From Chloroflexi bacterium UBA6622 (GTDB lineage: Bacteria; Chloroflexota; UBA11872), in the NCBI GenBank assembly GCA_002433065.1, contig DJHK01000028.1, positions 144,465 to 208,464 of the forward strand: a DNA stretch of 64,000 bases, given 5' to 3'. Shown piece by piece: positions 1 to 7,905 of this stretch; position 1 is the first letter of the stretch; every line of letters starts with the position of its first letter. The position numbers and the translations under genes are program-made. The notes beneath the pieces were generated by a model. It ran no database searches and was not told where the DNA came from. It worked only from the letters and a program-made list of their open reading frames with translations.

Positions 1-355
1 CTTGATCTCATGGTTCGAGAAGGCAAGACGCCGGCGGAGCTCGTTGCGATGTTGTTTCAGAAACTGGGTCGTGAATATCATTACGGTCGTCGAGACTTTC
101 AGATTCCCTGCAGAAGCAAGGTCGGCCATCGAGGAGAAGGTCCGCATGTGGGCGCCAGACTCGATTGATGGTGCAGCTGTACTCCGACGCAATGATGCCG
201 ATGGCTTTAAGCACTATCTGGATGACGAGAGTTGGCTGTTGATCAGATTTTCAGGCACGGAGCCGTTGTTGAGGGTGTATACGGAGACCACAACGGTTGA
301 CCGTGTAGCTGAGTTGCTTGCGATAGGGGCGAGTGCTGCTGGAGTGGAGGAATAG
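1..355 (+). pseudogene. Phosphoglucomutase/phosphomannomutase, C-terminal part, with apparent frameshift
   Basis: This is the 3' end of an alpha-D-phosphohexomutase, which interconverts hexose 1- and 6-phosphates for cell-surface sugar synthesis. The C-terminal phosphate-binding motif RFSGTEPLLRVYTE is clear, and the gene ends at a TAG at 353-355. The reading frame is split. Frame 1 reads LDLMVREGKTPAELVAMLF and ends in HYGRRDFQIP, then breaks and meets a stop at 166-168. Frame 2 continues with PAEARSAIEEKV. Removing one C from the CCC at 106-108 joins the two into one sensible protein. This is either an assembly error or a real inactivating insertion. The 5' part lies outside the window. The next gene begins 4 bases after the stop, so the two are probably one operon. 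Confidence 0.85.
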
Positions 356-359
356 ATAC

Positions 360-736
360 GTGAGCGATCAAAAGGTGGAACTGTTGTTGAAAAGCCGTGG
401 GGTCGGGAACTGATCTATGCGTCGACTGAGCTCTATATCGGAAAGATCATCGAGATCAATGAAGGGGCCCGACTCAGCCTGCAATTGCACGAACAGAAGG
501 ACGAAACCATCTATGTTTTGGACGGAACCCTGCGACTCGTAATTGGCGATTCGCCGGACACTCTCACGTCTCGTGATCTTTCAGAGGGTGTGAGCTTTCG
601 GGTGCAGACAGGCCAGGTCCATCGGTATCAGGCTCCTTATGGAAGTGTGCGAGTACTTGAAGTGTCAACACCACATCCGAACGATGTTGTCCGGCTTGAG
701 GATGACTACGGTCGAGAGGGAACCTCAAACGCCTAG
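360..736 (+). CDS. Cupin, mannose-6-phosphate isomerase-like, with apparent N-terminal frameshift
   Basis: The body of the protein is a single cupin of the type-II mannose-6-phosphate isomerase/sugar-phosphate family. It has VEKPWGRELI, then RLSLQLHEQKDETIYVLDG (metal-binding cupin motif 1) and the second motif around QVHRYQAP. The likely start is GTG at 360, preceded by GGAGG at 346-350 with 9 bases spacing. That start reads MSDQK and then leaves frame. The conserved VEKPWG is in the next frame, which contains no ATG, GTG or TTG between the upstream stop (353-355) and the motif. One extra G after AAAAGG (370-375) would give a continuous MSDQKGGTVVEKPWGRE. The gene likely acts with the upstream phosphohexomutase in activated-sugar supply. 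Confidence in the family is high; confidence in the start is moderate. Confidence 0.75.
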
Positions 737-751
737 GATTAGTTATTGAGG

Positions 752-2044
752 TTAGGGTTGCCCAGACTTGGGGGGGGCGATTTGTTGCTGAGTTGCTAGG
801 GCAATGGCTTCTGCCACCACATAGATGGCCGCGCAGGCTGTCCCGGTGACCAGTACAGACAAGACGTCACGTATTGTTTCGTGGGCGGCGCCGTACCCGA
901 GGATTGTGGCGATCAGAATTACTGCAAGACCTCGCCACACTCGGACCTGGCCAGCGCCGATATGGAGATTTGCGGTCACGGCGACGATCGCCAACAGGCC
1001 TGCGGCAGCGACGGCCAATGGGAGCAGATCTGCATTTGCTGTATAGCGATCGTTGAAGATTGTTGCGTACGTAAAGCTTGGCCACTTCAGGATCGTGAAC
1101 GCGGTTGCTGTAACAACGATGGTCATGAGTAGCAGACTCATGATGTATGTTCGCATCACGTTGCCGCCGGTGGTTGCATGCCAGACGATGTGGGGGAGGA
1201 GGACTGTGCCTATAGCCGTGCCGCCCCAAAACACCATGCGGCCAACCAGGGAGAGTGCAGCATATTCCGCCGCCTCGATTGGGCTGAAGACAATTTTTGC
1301 GACCAGCACATCGAGATGCAATAGGCCTGCGACAACAAAGAGAATCACTGTCACACGGACGTATTCAGGAGGGGTGAAGCTCGAGACAGGGGCTTTTACT
1401 GGGCGAGGATGCCTGGAAGGTTGCACGTTGCGTCGGACACCGATCCACCCCATTACTATGCCGCTTATGGCAGAGGCTGGACTAGCTAGCAGGGCTCCTG
1501 TGGGGCCCCATGTGAACGCCGCAACGGTGATGCCTCCGACAGCAATGCGCCCCAGGCCGTGGCTGGCGAGCGTGAACCCAAGGCCCATGAAATTCCGCGT
1601 ACCCTGGAGCAGGCCACGTGCGACAGGTTCGAAGGTCAAGGTGCCGGCACCAATGGCTGCAATTACAAGTGGCCATGGGGACTCTAGTTGAAGCACGGAC
1701 TGAAGGATCGGGGCTGCGGCGGCAATGCCAATAGCTAGGGTGATTGATATCAAGCCGACACGGCGGGCATAGAGGCGCATGCTGGTTCTCAGCGTGACAA
1801 TTTCCCCTAACGCGACGAGTTCAGCTGTGCGCCGTGCAATAAGGGTTTGGATGACGTGAGCAGGCGTGACAAGGAGTGATAATCCACCAAGAATGGCAAT
1901 AGCTGCGGCATAACTTTCTGGTTCAAGAAATCGCGCCATAACCAATTGGAATATGGATGTTGCCGCACTACCGACGACAAAAAATGGAATTAAGGTGGCG
2001 TTGTCGCGCAGGAGTTGAGCGGTGGTGCCACGTTCGGCTGCCAC
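752..2044 (-). CDS. Polysaccharide flippase-like multi-pass membrane protein (MOP superfamily)
   Basis: 430 residues with about 12 hydrophobic segments distributed along the whole length and very few charged residues. The N-terminal pattern (LIPFFVVGSAATSIFQLVMARFL, then an AILGGLSLL segment) resembles Wzx-type O-antigen/polysaccharide transporters of the MOP superfamily, which flip lipid-linked sugar units across the cytoplasmic membrane. The start is GTG at 2044. The gene converges on the sugar-phosphate genes at 1-736, which fits a surface-polysaccharide role. No substrate can be assigned. A more general lipid flippase of the MurJ type is less likely, because the length and motifs differ. 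Confidence 0.7.
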   Translation of the reverse strand: MAAERGTTAQLLRDNATLIPFFVVGSAATSIFQLVMARFLEPESYAAAIAILGGLSLLVTPAHVIQTLIARRTAELVALGEIVTLRTSMRLYARRVGLISITLAIGIAAAAPILQSVLQLESPWPLVIAAIGAGTLTFEPVARGLLQGTRNFMGLGFTLASHGLGRIAVGGITVAAFTWGPTGALLASPASAISGIVMGWIGVRRNVQPSRHPRPVKAPVSSFTPPEYVRVTVILFVVAGLLHLDVLVAKIVFSPIEAAEYAALSLVGRMVFWGGTAIGTVLLPHIVWHATTGGNVMRTYIMSLLLMTIVVTATAFTILKWPSFTYATIFNDRYTANADLLPLAVAAAGLLAIVAVTANLHIGAGQVRVWRGLAVILIATILGYGAAHETIRDVLSVLVTGTACAAIYVVAEAIALATQQQIAPPKSGQP

Positions 2045-2076
2045 AGTTGTTCGCCCTGGTAATTTTGGAGCGGTGC

Positions 2077-2403
2077 TTAGTTCTTATAGTCGTCGCGGGC
2101 TGGGCTCCAGACCTCAACAAGAAAACATTTACTCGTCGCAACCGCTCTGTGCGGAACATTCGAGGGTACTACCCACGACCCGCCAGCTTCGATGTGGTGG
2201 GTTTCTTCGCCTATATCAAAATCAAAGGTGCCCTCTATGCAATAACCAATTTGCTCATACGGATGATCGTGTAGGGGGACCTCTCCTCCGGGTTCGATAT
2301 GAATTTCGGCAAGCAACATCGAATTACCCCAGAGCATCGTGCGTCGTTGTACGCCGACCATCATCTGGGTAAGGGGACGGTCTTCACGTTTGTTCACTGG
2401 CAC
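2077..2403 (-). CDS. Small single-domain cupin protein
   Basis: 108 residues forming one cupin barrel. The metal-binding motif 1 is visible as PGGEVPLHDHPYEQIGYCIEG, and motif 2 as GGSWVVPSNVPHRA. The histidines HDH and PHR plus a Glu would hold a divalent metal. Start is GTG at 2403 with GGAG 7 bases upstream. It lies 32 bases upstream of the flippase on the same strand and may be cotranscribed with it. Small cupins of this kind bind or isomerise small ligands, and the reaction cannot be inferred from sequence. Confidence 0.75.
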   Translation of the reverse strand: MPVNKREDRPLTQMMVGVQRRTMLWGNSMLLAEIHIEPGGEVPLHDHPYEQIGYCIEGTFDFDIGEETHHIEAGGSWVVPSNVPHRAVATSKCFLVEVWSPARDDYKN

Positions 2404-2512
2404 GGCAATTCTCCAATGTTTCGCAACTTAAGCTGCATTGTCGCAAGGTGCGAGCACCTGTGGTTCACTGTTTTTCTTTCTGGGTTTGTGCTCGACTCAC
2501 AAGTGCAGATTG

Positions 2513-3739
2513 CTAGGTTTTCCTACCGTGCTCAAGCATGCGTTCAATCATATGCAGGCTCGGCTTTTCCGCTTCGACGTGGGAGGGTGCCCAGTCGCCT
2601 TTCAGTCCGGTTTCTGTGACGACGCAAACAGTTTCGTCGTTCTTGTCAATAACGTGGTCTTTAGCCAAGCGAGCCGCTACGGCTACCGGTACGGTGCCTG
2701 TCGGGCCGACCCATAGACCTTCAAGGGAAGCGATTGTTTGCTGCATCGAAAGTATTTCATCATCTGATACACATCCAGCTGCTCCGTTTTGCTCACGGAT
2801 TCTGCGAAGGGTGAGGAGTCCTTTGCGGCCCATATCGCCTACGGCGGTGCCCTCAGCTATGGTGTAACCGATGCTTTTGGGTTGAAGGTTTTCGCCAGAC
2901 GTCCACGCTGTAGCGATGGTGTTAGCTTCATTCGATTGTGCTGATATTGGCCGTGGTACATTTTTGACTAGGCTCATTGCTTTTAGGGTGGACCAGGCTC
3001 GCTGGCTCGCCAGAAGTGTTTCGCCCATTCCGACGGGATAGACCATGGTGTCTGGCGCTCGTCTGCCGAGTTGCTCGAAGACCTCTAGGGCAACGGTTTT
3101 TTTTCCTTCTTGCTTGTAGGGGTTGCGTGTTGCTCCTCCGTCAAAGATCCACTCCTTGTCGACTGCTGCGTCAAACACGGAGATCATGTCGTCGTAGCTG
3201 CCGTCGTACCAAATCGCATCGCTCGAGACACCGACGATATGTGCCATCTTTGCCTGCGTGGTTTTTGTGTAGCAGAAGACTGCACCTCGAAGCCCGGCTC
3301 TTGTCGCGTAGGTGGCGATAGATGATGCCGCGTTCCCCGTCGACACAACCCCAATTACCTCGAACCCAAACTGTTTGGCCGCCGCTGTTGCTGTTTGACT
3401 TGATCGATCTTTGACGGTTCCAGTTGGTAGGCCACCTTCAAACTTGATCCAAAGCCTGGGGATCCCAATGGCAGCTCCTAGTCGCGGTGCTGGAATTAAG
3501 GGTGTGGGCTGTTCACCCAGGGAAATGAAATGTTCAGGTTGGTGAATGGGCATCCATGCTGCGTACCGCCACACGCCGGTGCGGTTGGTGTCGGGGCTGG
3601 CAAAGGCAGAAAGTCGTTCAAGGTCATATTTAATTTCAAGGAGACCGCCACACCGGGTGCAATTTAGATGGTAGGCCAATGGGTGTTCCGTGTTGCAGTC
3701 CACGCAAAACAGGCCAATCGCTAAAGATTCGCTGGGCAA
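2513..3739 (-). CDS. thrC: Threonine synthase
   Basis: 408-residue fold-type II PLP enzyme of the threonine synthase family, which converts O-phosphohomoserine to threonine. It starts with a zinc-ribbon-like segment (Cys12, Cys15, Cys27, Cys30), common in class-II threonine synthases. The PLP lysine is Lys110 in LPTGTVKDRSS, where the usual motif is PTGSFKDRG. The phosphate-binding loop is STGNAASSIATYA. The only in-frame start that keeps the zinc ribbon is TTG at 3739, and its ribosome site is weak. The Thr-Val in place of Ser-Phe before the lysine is unusual, so a related PLP lyase (for example a cysteate synthase-like enzyme) is possible. lysC, elsewhere in this window, supplies the same pathway. 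Confidence 0.82.
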   Translation of the reverse strand: MPSESLAIGLFCVDCNTEHPLAYHLNCTRCGGLLEIKYDLERLSAFASPDTNRTGVWRYAAWMPIHQPEHFISLGEQPTPLIPAPRLGAAIGIPRLWIKFEGGLPTGTVKDRSSQTATAAAKQFGFEVIGVVSTGNAASSIATYATRAGLRGAVFCYTKTTQAKMAHIVGVSSDAIWYDGSYDDMISVFDAAVDKEWIFDGGATRNPYKQEGKKTVALEVFEQLGRRAPDTMVYPVGMGETLLASQRAWSTLKAMSLVKNVPRPISAQSNEANTIATAWTSGENLQPKSIGYTIAEGTAVGDMGRKGLLTLRRIREQNGAAGCVSDDEILSMQQTIASLEGLWVGPTGTVPVAVAARLAKDHVIDKNDETVCVVTETGLKGDWAPSHVEAEKPSLHMIERMLEHGRKT

Positions 3740-3854
3740 AGGGTTGGTTTCTGGATGCGATATCTACTAAGCGTAGCTCCTAAGCCGACGTCCCGCGTTT
3801 CAACTTGCGTGAGATGGAACTTCTCTGAAGGTTTTGGTTGGTCCAGGAACAAAA

Positions 3855-3883
3855 GAAAGCGCCCCGGTTAAGGGGGCGCTTTC
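3855..3883 (-). terminator. Rho-independent terminator after hsp20
   Basis: A perfect 11-bp stem, GAAAGCGCCCC (3855-3865) against GGGGCGCTTTC (3873-3883), with a 7-base loop. Read on the minus strand it is followed by TTTTGTT, a T-rich tract. It lies about 50 bases past the hsp20 stop codon and upstream of thrC, so it separates the two minus-strand genes. Confidence 0.85.
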
Positions 3884-3933
3884 CACAGGGGGTTAGGTGA
3901 GGTGTCGATTACTTGGTTTGCAACACCTGGCCG

Positions 3934-4386
3934 TTACGACCGCTCGATCTGGATGCTGGAGGGCATAGCGTCCCGAGCTTTGGGTATTCGAGTCGTTAAA
4001 ACTCCGTTCTTGTAGTCTGCGCTTGCGTTGTTGATGCTGGTTCTTACCGGAAGGGGAATTCTCCGTGAGAATTTTCCTGATCGCCGTTCGCGAACGTGGT
4101 AGCGGGTGTCGAGGTCTGGTGAGGTTTCATCGGATGTTTCCCGAGACCCTTCGATAAGCAATGCCCCATCTACGTGAGATACCGACATTTCGTCAGCACT
4201 GTAGCCAGGAATTGAGGCCCTGATGATTACGGCGTCTTCGGTTTCCTCGATATCAACAGGTGGAATCCACGTGGTTTCGTTAGCGTTGATCGGTTCCAGT
4301 GGTTGGCTGAGCCAATCCCGATCGAAGAAATGGCCGAACAAATCGTATCGATGCGTAAATGGTCGTCTTCGTATAGCGAGGGCCAT
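3934..4386 (-). CDS. hsp20: Small heat-shock protein, Hsp20/alpha-crystallin family
   Basis: 150 residues. Such proteins are ATP-independent holdases that keep unfolding proteins soluble during stress. The alpha-crystallin domain spans about residues 40-140: WIPPVDIEETEDAVIIRASIPGY at the start, DGALLIEGSRE in the middle, KFSRRIPLPV and the terminal strand YKNGVLTTRIPKA. A C-terminal SIQIE stretch takes the place of the usual I-x-I oligomerisation motif. The start MALAIRRR at 4386 is chosen because GGGAGG lies 8 bases upstream; an open frame extends further but has no such site. A consensus sigma70-type promoter lies upstream, and a strong terminator follows. Confidence 0.92.
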   Translation of the reverse strand: MALAIRRRPFTHRYDLFGHFFDRDWLSQPLEPINANETTWIPPVDIEETEDAVIIRASIPGYSADEMSVSHVDGALLIEGSRETSDETSPDLDTRYHVRERRSGKFSRRIPLPVRTSINNASADYKNGVLTTRIPKARDAMPSSIQIERS

Positions 4387-4429
4387 CTGCGTCCTCCCGA
4401 AATCTATAAGTACTGTTATCCATGTGTGA

Positions 4430-4458
4430 ATCATATAAGTTGAGTGTCTACCTGTCAA
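4430..4458 (-). promoter_or_regulatory. Consensus sigma70 promoter of hsp20
   Basis: On the minus strand there is a perfect -35 TTGACA (4453-4458), exactly 17 bases, and a -10 TATGAT (4430-4435). The predicted transcription start is about 4423, leaving a leader of about 37 bases before the ATG. Two copies of the palindrome AGTACT lie at 4458-4463, touching the -35 box, and at 4409-4414 in the leader. They could be operator half-sites. No CIRCE element is seen. Confidence 0.8.
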
Positions 4459-4551
4459 GTACTATAGTCATTTTAGTTGCGTGTGTATCACTCAATGTTT
4501 GGCCGTGTCTCAAGGTTTTTCCATGCATAGAGAGAAGACGTCATTCGACGA

Positions 4552-5625
4552 CTATTGCGTGCTTGGGAATTCCAATCCGAGTTCGCCTGCCAGAGAATCT
4601 AGGTTTTCCATAACTCCCGGTGGATAGGAAATCCCAGCATTCTTTCTGGTTTCAAACAGTTCCCATTCGGGTTGGCCTGGCATGTGTACCTGTGCAAACC
4701 CGTCGGCTGGCGGCAGCTGGTTGACGGCATTGGTCTGAAGGTCCATGTCCTTTCTAAATTCTTCGATAGGGAGAAAGGCGTTGACATCGATTGCCATAAA
4801 AAACAGGCTGCCTTTTGGCCCCGATGTAGGGGGCTCATAGGCTCCCTTTGTGATAGTTGCGCCGTCTCCCGTGAGGCAGCCAGCGATTAGGTCATGGACA
4901 AGGCCGATTCCATAGCCCTTCGGTCCTCCAGCTGGAAGAACAAAAGCTGCTTCTGCTGCGTTGTTTGTGGGCAGACCGTCGGTGTCAGCCGCCACATTAT
5001 CTGGTAGTGGTTGCTCGGCGGCAGCGGCTAGATGTATTTTCCCGATGGCGTAGGCACCGCAGGCCATATCAAGTACCACTGGATACGGGTTGTCCGAAGG
5101 GAACGCCCAAGCTAACGGCGTGTTCCCAGTTGCTGGTTCCTTGCTCCCGTATGCAAGGTTTATTGGTCCTGCCATGTTACTAGTTGCGAACCCTATAAAT
5201 CCGGCGTCGGCTGCAAGCAATGCCCAGTAGGCAGCTGCTCCAAAATGTCCGGTGTTCGCAACCGATGCCACTCCAATTCCTCGTTCTTTTGCAATATTCA
5301 TAGCCGCTTGCATGCCTGCGCGAGCCCCGATTTGTCCTAGTGATCGATCCCCTTCAAAGACAGCAGCTCCTTGGCTGTTGTTGGTAGTTCGAACCTTGGG
5401 ATTGGGATTTGCTGTTCCAGCCTGAATTTCATGTATGTAGTTGGTCAAAAGCCGAACGCCATGAGAATGTACGCCGCGTAGATCTGCATGGATGAGGGTT
5501 TTTCCAACAAACTTCGCGTCGTCGATTGGGACGCCGACTTGGGATAGTGCACTAGTTGCATAAATTTCCACATGTCTAGCGTCTATCGGTGGTCCGTCGT
5601 TTCGATAGTGGAGTTGCTGGGTCAT
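4552..5625 (-). CDS. Ldh2/malate-lactate dehydrogenase family oxidoreductase (copy 1)
   Basis: 357 residues of the NAD(P)-dependent malate/L-lactate dehydrogenase-2 family. The family includes ureidoglycolate, sulfolactate and piperideine-2-carboxylate enzymes and differs in fold from classical Rossmann lactate dehydrogenases. Diagnostic motifs are ADLRGVHSHGVRLL with the catalytic histidine, NTGHFGAAAYWALLA, TGNTPLAWAFP, VLDMACGAYAIGKI and GGPKGYGIGL. The start at 5625 is chosen because it makes an ATGA overlap with the upstream paralogue. The substrate is unknown. Its position last in a three-gene operon after an aminotransferase suggests reduction or oxidation of a 2-oxo/2-hydroxy acid linked to an amino acid. 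Confidence 0.85.
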   Translation of the reverse strand: MTQQLHYRNDGPPIDARHVEIYATSALSQVGVPIDDAKFVGKTLIHADLRGVHSHGVRLLTNYIHEIQAGTANPNPKVRTTNNSQGAAVFEGDRSLGQIGARAGMQAAMNIAKERGIGVASVANTGHFGAAAYWALLAADAGFIGFATSNMAGPINLAYGSKEPATGNTPLAWAFPSDNPYPVVLDMACGAYAIGKIHLAAAAEQPLPDNVAADTDGLPTNNAAEAAFVLPAGGPKGYGIGLVHDLIAGCLTGDGATITKGAYEPPTSGPKGSLFFMAIDVNAFLPIEEFRKDMDLQTNAVNQLPPADGFAQVHMPGQPEWELFETRKNAGISYPPGVMENLDSLAGELGLEFPSTQ

Positions 5626-6692
5626 ACGTCCCACACCGGATCAACACCATAGTCTTTGGCTGTTGTAGCTACAGCTTCCAGTAGGCCATCTGGGTAGCCA
5701 ATGCCATGGGCCACGCTTTCGGATTTCTTGAGAAACTCTGGCTCGCCCGGAGCCAGCACCTGATCGAACCCTTCGGATGGCTTCAGGGCATGAATCGAGT
5801 CAAGAGTTCGATCTACGTCCGCGGTAAAGTCATCTAATGGTCGGAATGCCTCAACGTTAATTACTGCGAATACCTGTCCTACGATGCCCTTATCCCGTTC
5901 GTCCGGCCCACGGTTCACTGCCGCCATGGCGTTAGCCAGAATTCCTGACAGTGTCTCCATAACGATGCCAAGGCCGAATCCCTTGGGTCCAGCAAACGGA
6001 TTAAGCCAAACGAGTTCATTGGGATCAGTGGTCGGGTTGCCCGTTCGGTCCACCCCAACATCTGGAGGAATGGTTTGCCCGGTTTGTGCTGCGACACGGA
6101 CCTTTCCCATTGCGGAGAAACCAACAGCCATATCTGCAACTACCGGATGATGCTCTCCTGCGGGAATCGCCCAAGCGATTGGCCCGTTGGTCAACGCGGG
6201 TTTACGACTGCCATAGGCCAGAACGTACGAGTGGCCACCGCCGCTACTGGTTACGAATGCGATGCATCCGGCCTTTACCGCACGAAGCGCCCAGTGGGCT
6301 GCTGGTCCGAAGTGCCGCCCGTTCTGGACACAGACCATGGCTGCAGCACCTTGTTGCGCTAGGTCAATGGCTCGCGTTATGGCCTCATCGGATGAGACCG
6401 CTCCAGGTGCGCCTTGAGCATCCAGCACCGTCGTCGAAGCGTGTTCTCGGATCACGCTGATTTCAGCTGTTGGGTTGATCACACCTTCCCGTATTTCAGC
6501 AGAATAAGGCGTGACACGGGTCACACCGTGAGAAAAAACGCCGCGGGCATCTGCTTCGACTAGAACATCCGCAATCAGATCCGCCCGGGGGCTGGGAACT
6601 CCGGCGGCTTGCATGACCTTACTTGTGAAGGCCTGCATTCGTTCAATAGGGACTCGGTTACCCACTTCGGCTGCAGCGAATGTGGAGCTCAT
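5622..6692 (-). CDS. Ldh2/malate-lactate dehydrogenase family oxidoreductase (copy 2)
   Basis: 356 residues, paralogous to the next gene in the operon. The same family landmarks are present: ADARGVFSHGVTRV, NGRHFGPAAHWAL, TNGPIAWAIP, VADMAVGFSAMGKV and GPKGFGLGIV. It overlaps its neighbours by 4 bases at both ends (ATGA with the aminotransferase upstream and with copy 1 downstream), so the three are very probably translated from one mRNA. The two copies are clearly diverged, so this is an old duplication with probably different substrates, or a heteromeric enzyme. Confidence 0.85.
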   Translation of the reverse strand: MSSTFAAAEVGNRVPIERMQAFTSKVMQAAGVPSPRADLIADVLVEADARGVFSHGVTRVTPYSAEIREGVINPTAEISVIREHASTTVLDAQGAPGAVSSDEAITRAIDLAQQGAAAMVCVQNGRHFGPAAHWALRAVKAGCIAFVTSSGGGHSYVLAYGSRKPALTNGPIAWAIPAGEHHPVVADMAVGFSAMGKVRVAAQTGQTIPPDVGVDRTGNPTTDPNELVWLNPFAGPKGFGLGIVMETLSGILANAMAAVNRGPDERDKGIVGQVFAVINVEAFRPLDDFTADVDRTLDSIHALKPSEGFDQVLAPGEPEFLKKSESVAHGIGYPDGLLEAVATTAKDYGVDPVWDV

Positions 6693-7876
6693 TGGGTTGA
6701 TGTTTTAATAGCTTGGCCGAGAATTTCAACACCGGCCCGAATCTGATCGTGGGTCGCATGGCTAAAGGCTAGTCGGATAGACCCTAAATCGGCGCCATCA
6801 ACGCGGAAGACTGTTCCACTTCGGATGAGAACTCCCTGGGCTCGACATCGTTCCAACACGTTGCCTACAAGGTCTGGTTGGTCAAGTGTGACCCAGACAA
6901 AGAATCCGCCGTTGGGTTTTTCCCATGTTGCGTGTTGTCCGACATATGTATCGAGCGCCTCGAGCATCACGTCCCGCCTAGTTCGGTATATCGATTGCAA
7001 CTCGCTGATATGTTTTTCCATATGTTTTTGCATGAAGTGGGATGCCAATGCTGAACTAAATGGACTCGTGCCGCCGTCGGCCTTAAGGGGAAGGATCCGG
7101 TCCGCAAGTGAGCTCGACGTCAGAATCCATCCAAGTCGAATGCCGGCACCGAGAATTTTTGAGAATGTTCCAGCACGAACCACCATCCCACTACCACCAT
7201 CAAGCTCGTACATTGAGGCTGGCCGATTCCCGTCGTAGTGCAGTTCATAGTAGGCATCGTCTTCGAGTATAGGGATGCGATGCCTACGGCATACCTCAAG
7301 CAGTTCATACCGACGTTGGAGGGTCGTTGTCCGGCCCATCGGATTCTGAAATGTCGGGATTGTGTAAAACAGAGCTGGATGTTGTTCTGAAATAGCTTTC
7401 TCAAGCGCATCGGGTAGAGGGCCATCGGTGTCCCATGGAATGTGAAAGCCATAGCTGCTTACACGACGCACAAATAGGGCTCCGAACGAAGCCTCATCGA
7501 GAGCAACCGGTTGGTTACGATTGGCAAATGTTCGCAATGTCAGATCAATTCCTTGGCCCGATCCATTGGTGATGATGATTTGTTCAGGATCAACCTCGAG
7601 TCCTTCAAAGAGCCGGAGTTTTTCCCGAACGACGTCTACGAGGTCAATACTTCCCTGCCGACGTCCATAGAGGAGCATTTCTGGGCTGTCGGGCAATGTG
7701 TTTTTTGCTGCCTCAACCATTGCTTGAAGGGGAAGACTTTCTTTTGCAGGTTGTCCCACGAGAAGGTCAGCAACAATGTCAGACGGGGCGCCCGAGGCCG
7801 ACACTAGGAGTCCCGGCGCCGCTCGATGGCGAGCTTCCTCGCTAAGTAGCGATTCAAATTCGAACTCGTCAGTCAC
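6689..7876 (-). CDS. PLP-dependent aminotransferase, class I/II (2-aminoadipate/MocR-like type)
   Basis: 395 residues of fold-type I. The PLP lysine is Lys240 in GTFSKILGAGIRLGW. YGRRQGSIDLVDVV, ITNGSGQGIDL, PTFQNPMGRT and EDDAYYELHY are typical of the 2-aminoadipate/LysN and MocR aminotransferase domain. There is no N-terminal GntR DNA-binding domain, so it is an enzyme rather than a MocR regulator. Start GTG at 7876. It is the first gene of an operon with two Ldh2-family dehydrogenases. A plausible reading is transamination to a 2-oxo acid followed by reduction, or the reverse; this is inference. Confidence 0.85.
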   Translation of the reverse strand: MTDEFEFESLLSEEARHRAAPGLLVSASGAPSDIVADLLVGQPAKESLPLQAMVEAAKNTLPDSPEMLLYGRRQGSIDLVDVVREKLRLFEGLEVDPEQIIITNGSGQGIDLTLRTFANRNQPVALDEASFGALFVRRVSSYGFHIPWDTDGPLPDALEKAISEQHPALFYTIPTFQNPMGRTTTLQRRYELLEVCRRHRIPILEDDAYYELHYDGNRPASMYELDGGSGMVVRAGTFSKILGAGIRLGWILTSSSLADRILPLKADGGTSPFSSALASHFMQKHMEKHISELQSIYRTRRDVMLEALDTYVGQHATWEKPNGGFFVWVTLDQPDLVGNVLERCRAQGVLIRSGTVFRVDGADLGSIRLAFSHATHDQIRAGVEILGQAIKTSTQ

Positions 7877-7905
7877 AGCTCTCTCACCGTATCTATAACT
7901 CTTGG

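Noticed and set aside
1053..1691. Plus-strand open frame of 212 residues opposite the flippase
   Set aside because: It is antisense to a multi-pass membrane gene; the protein is rich in Thr, Pro and Arg with no family match and is a typical shadow.
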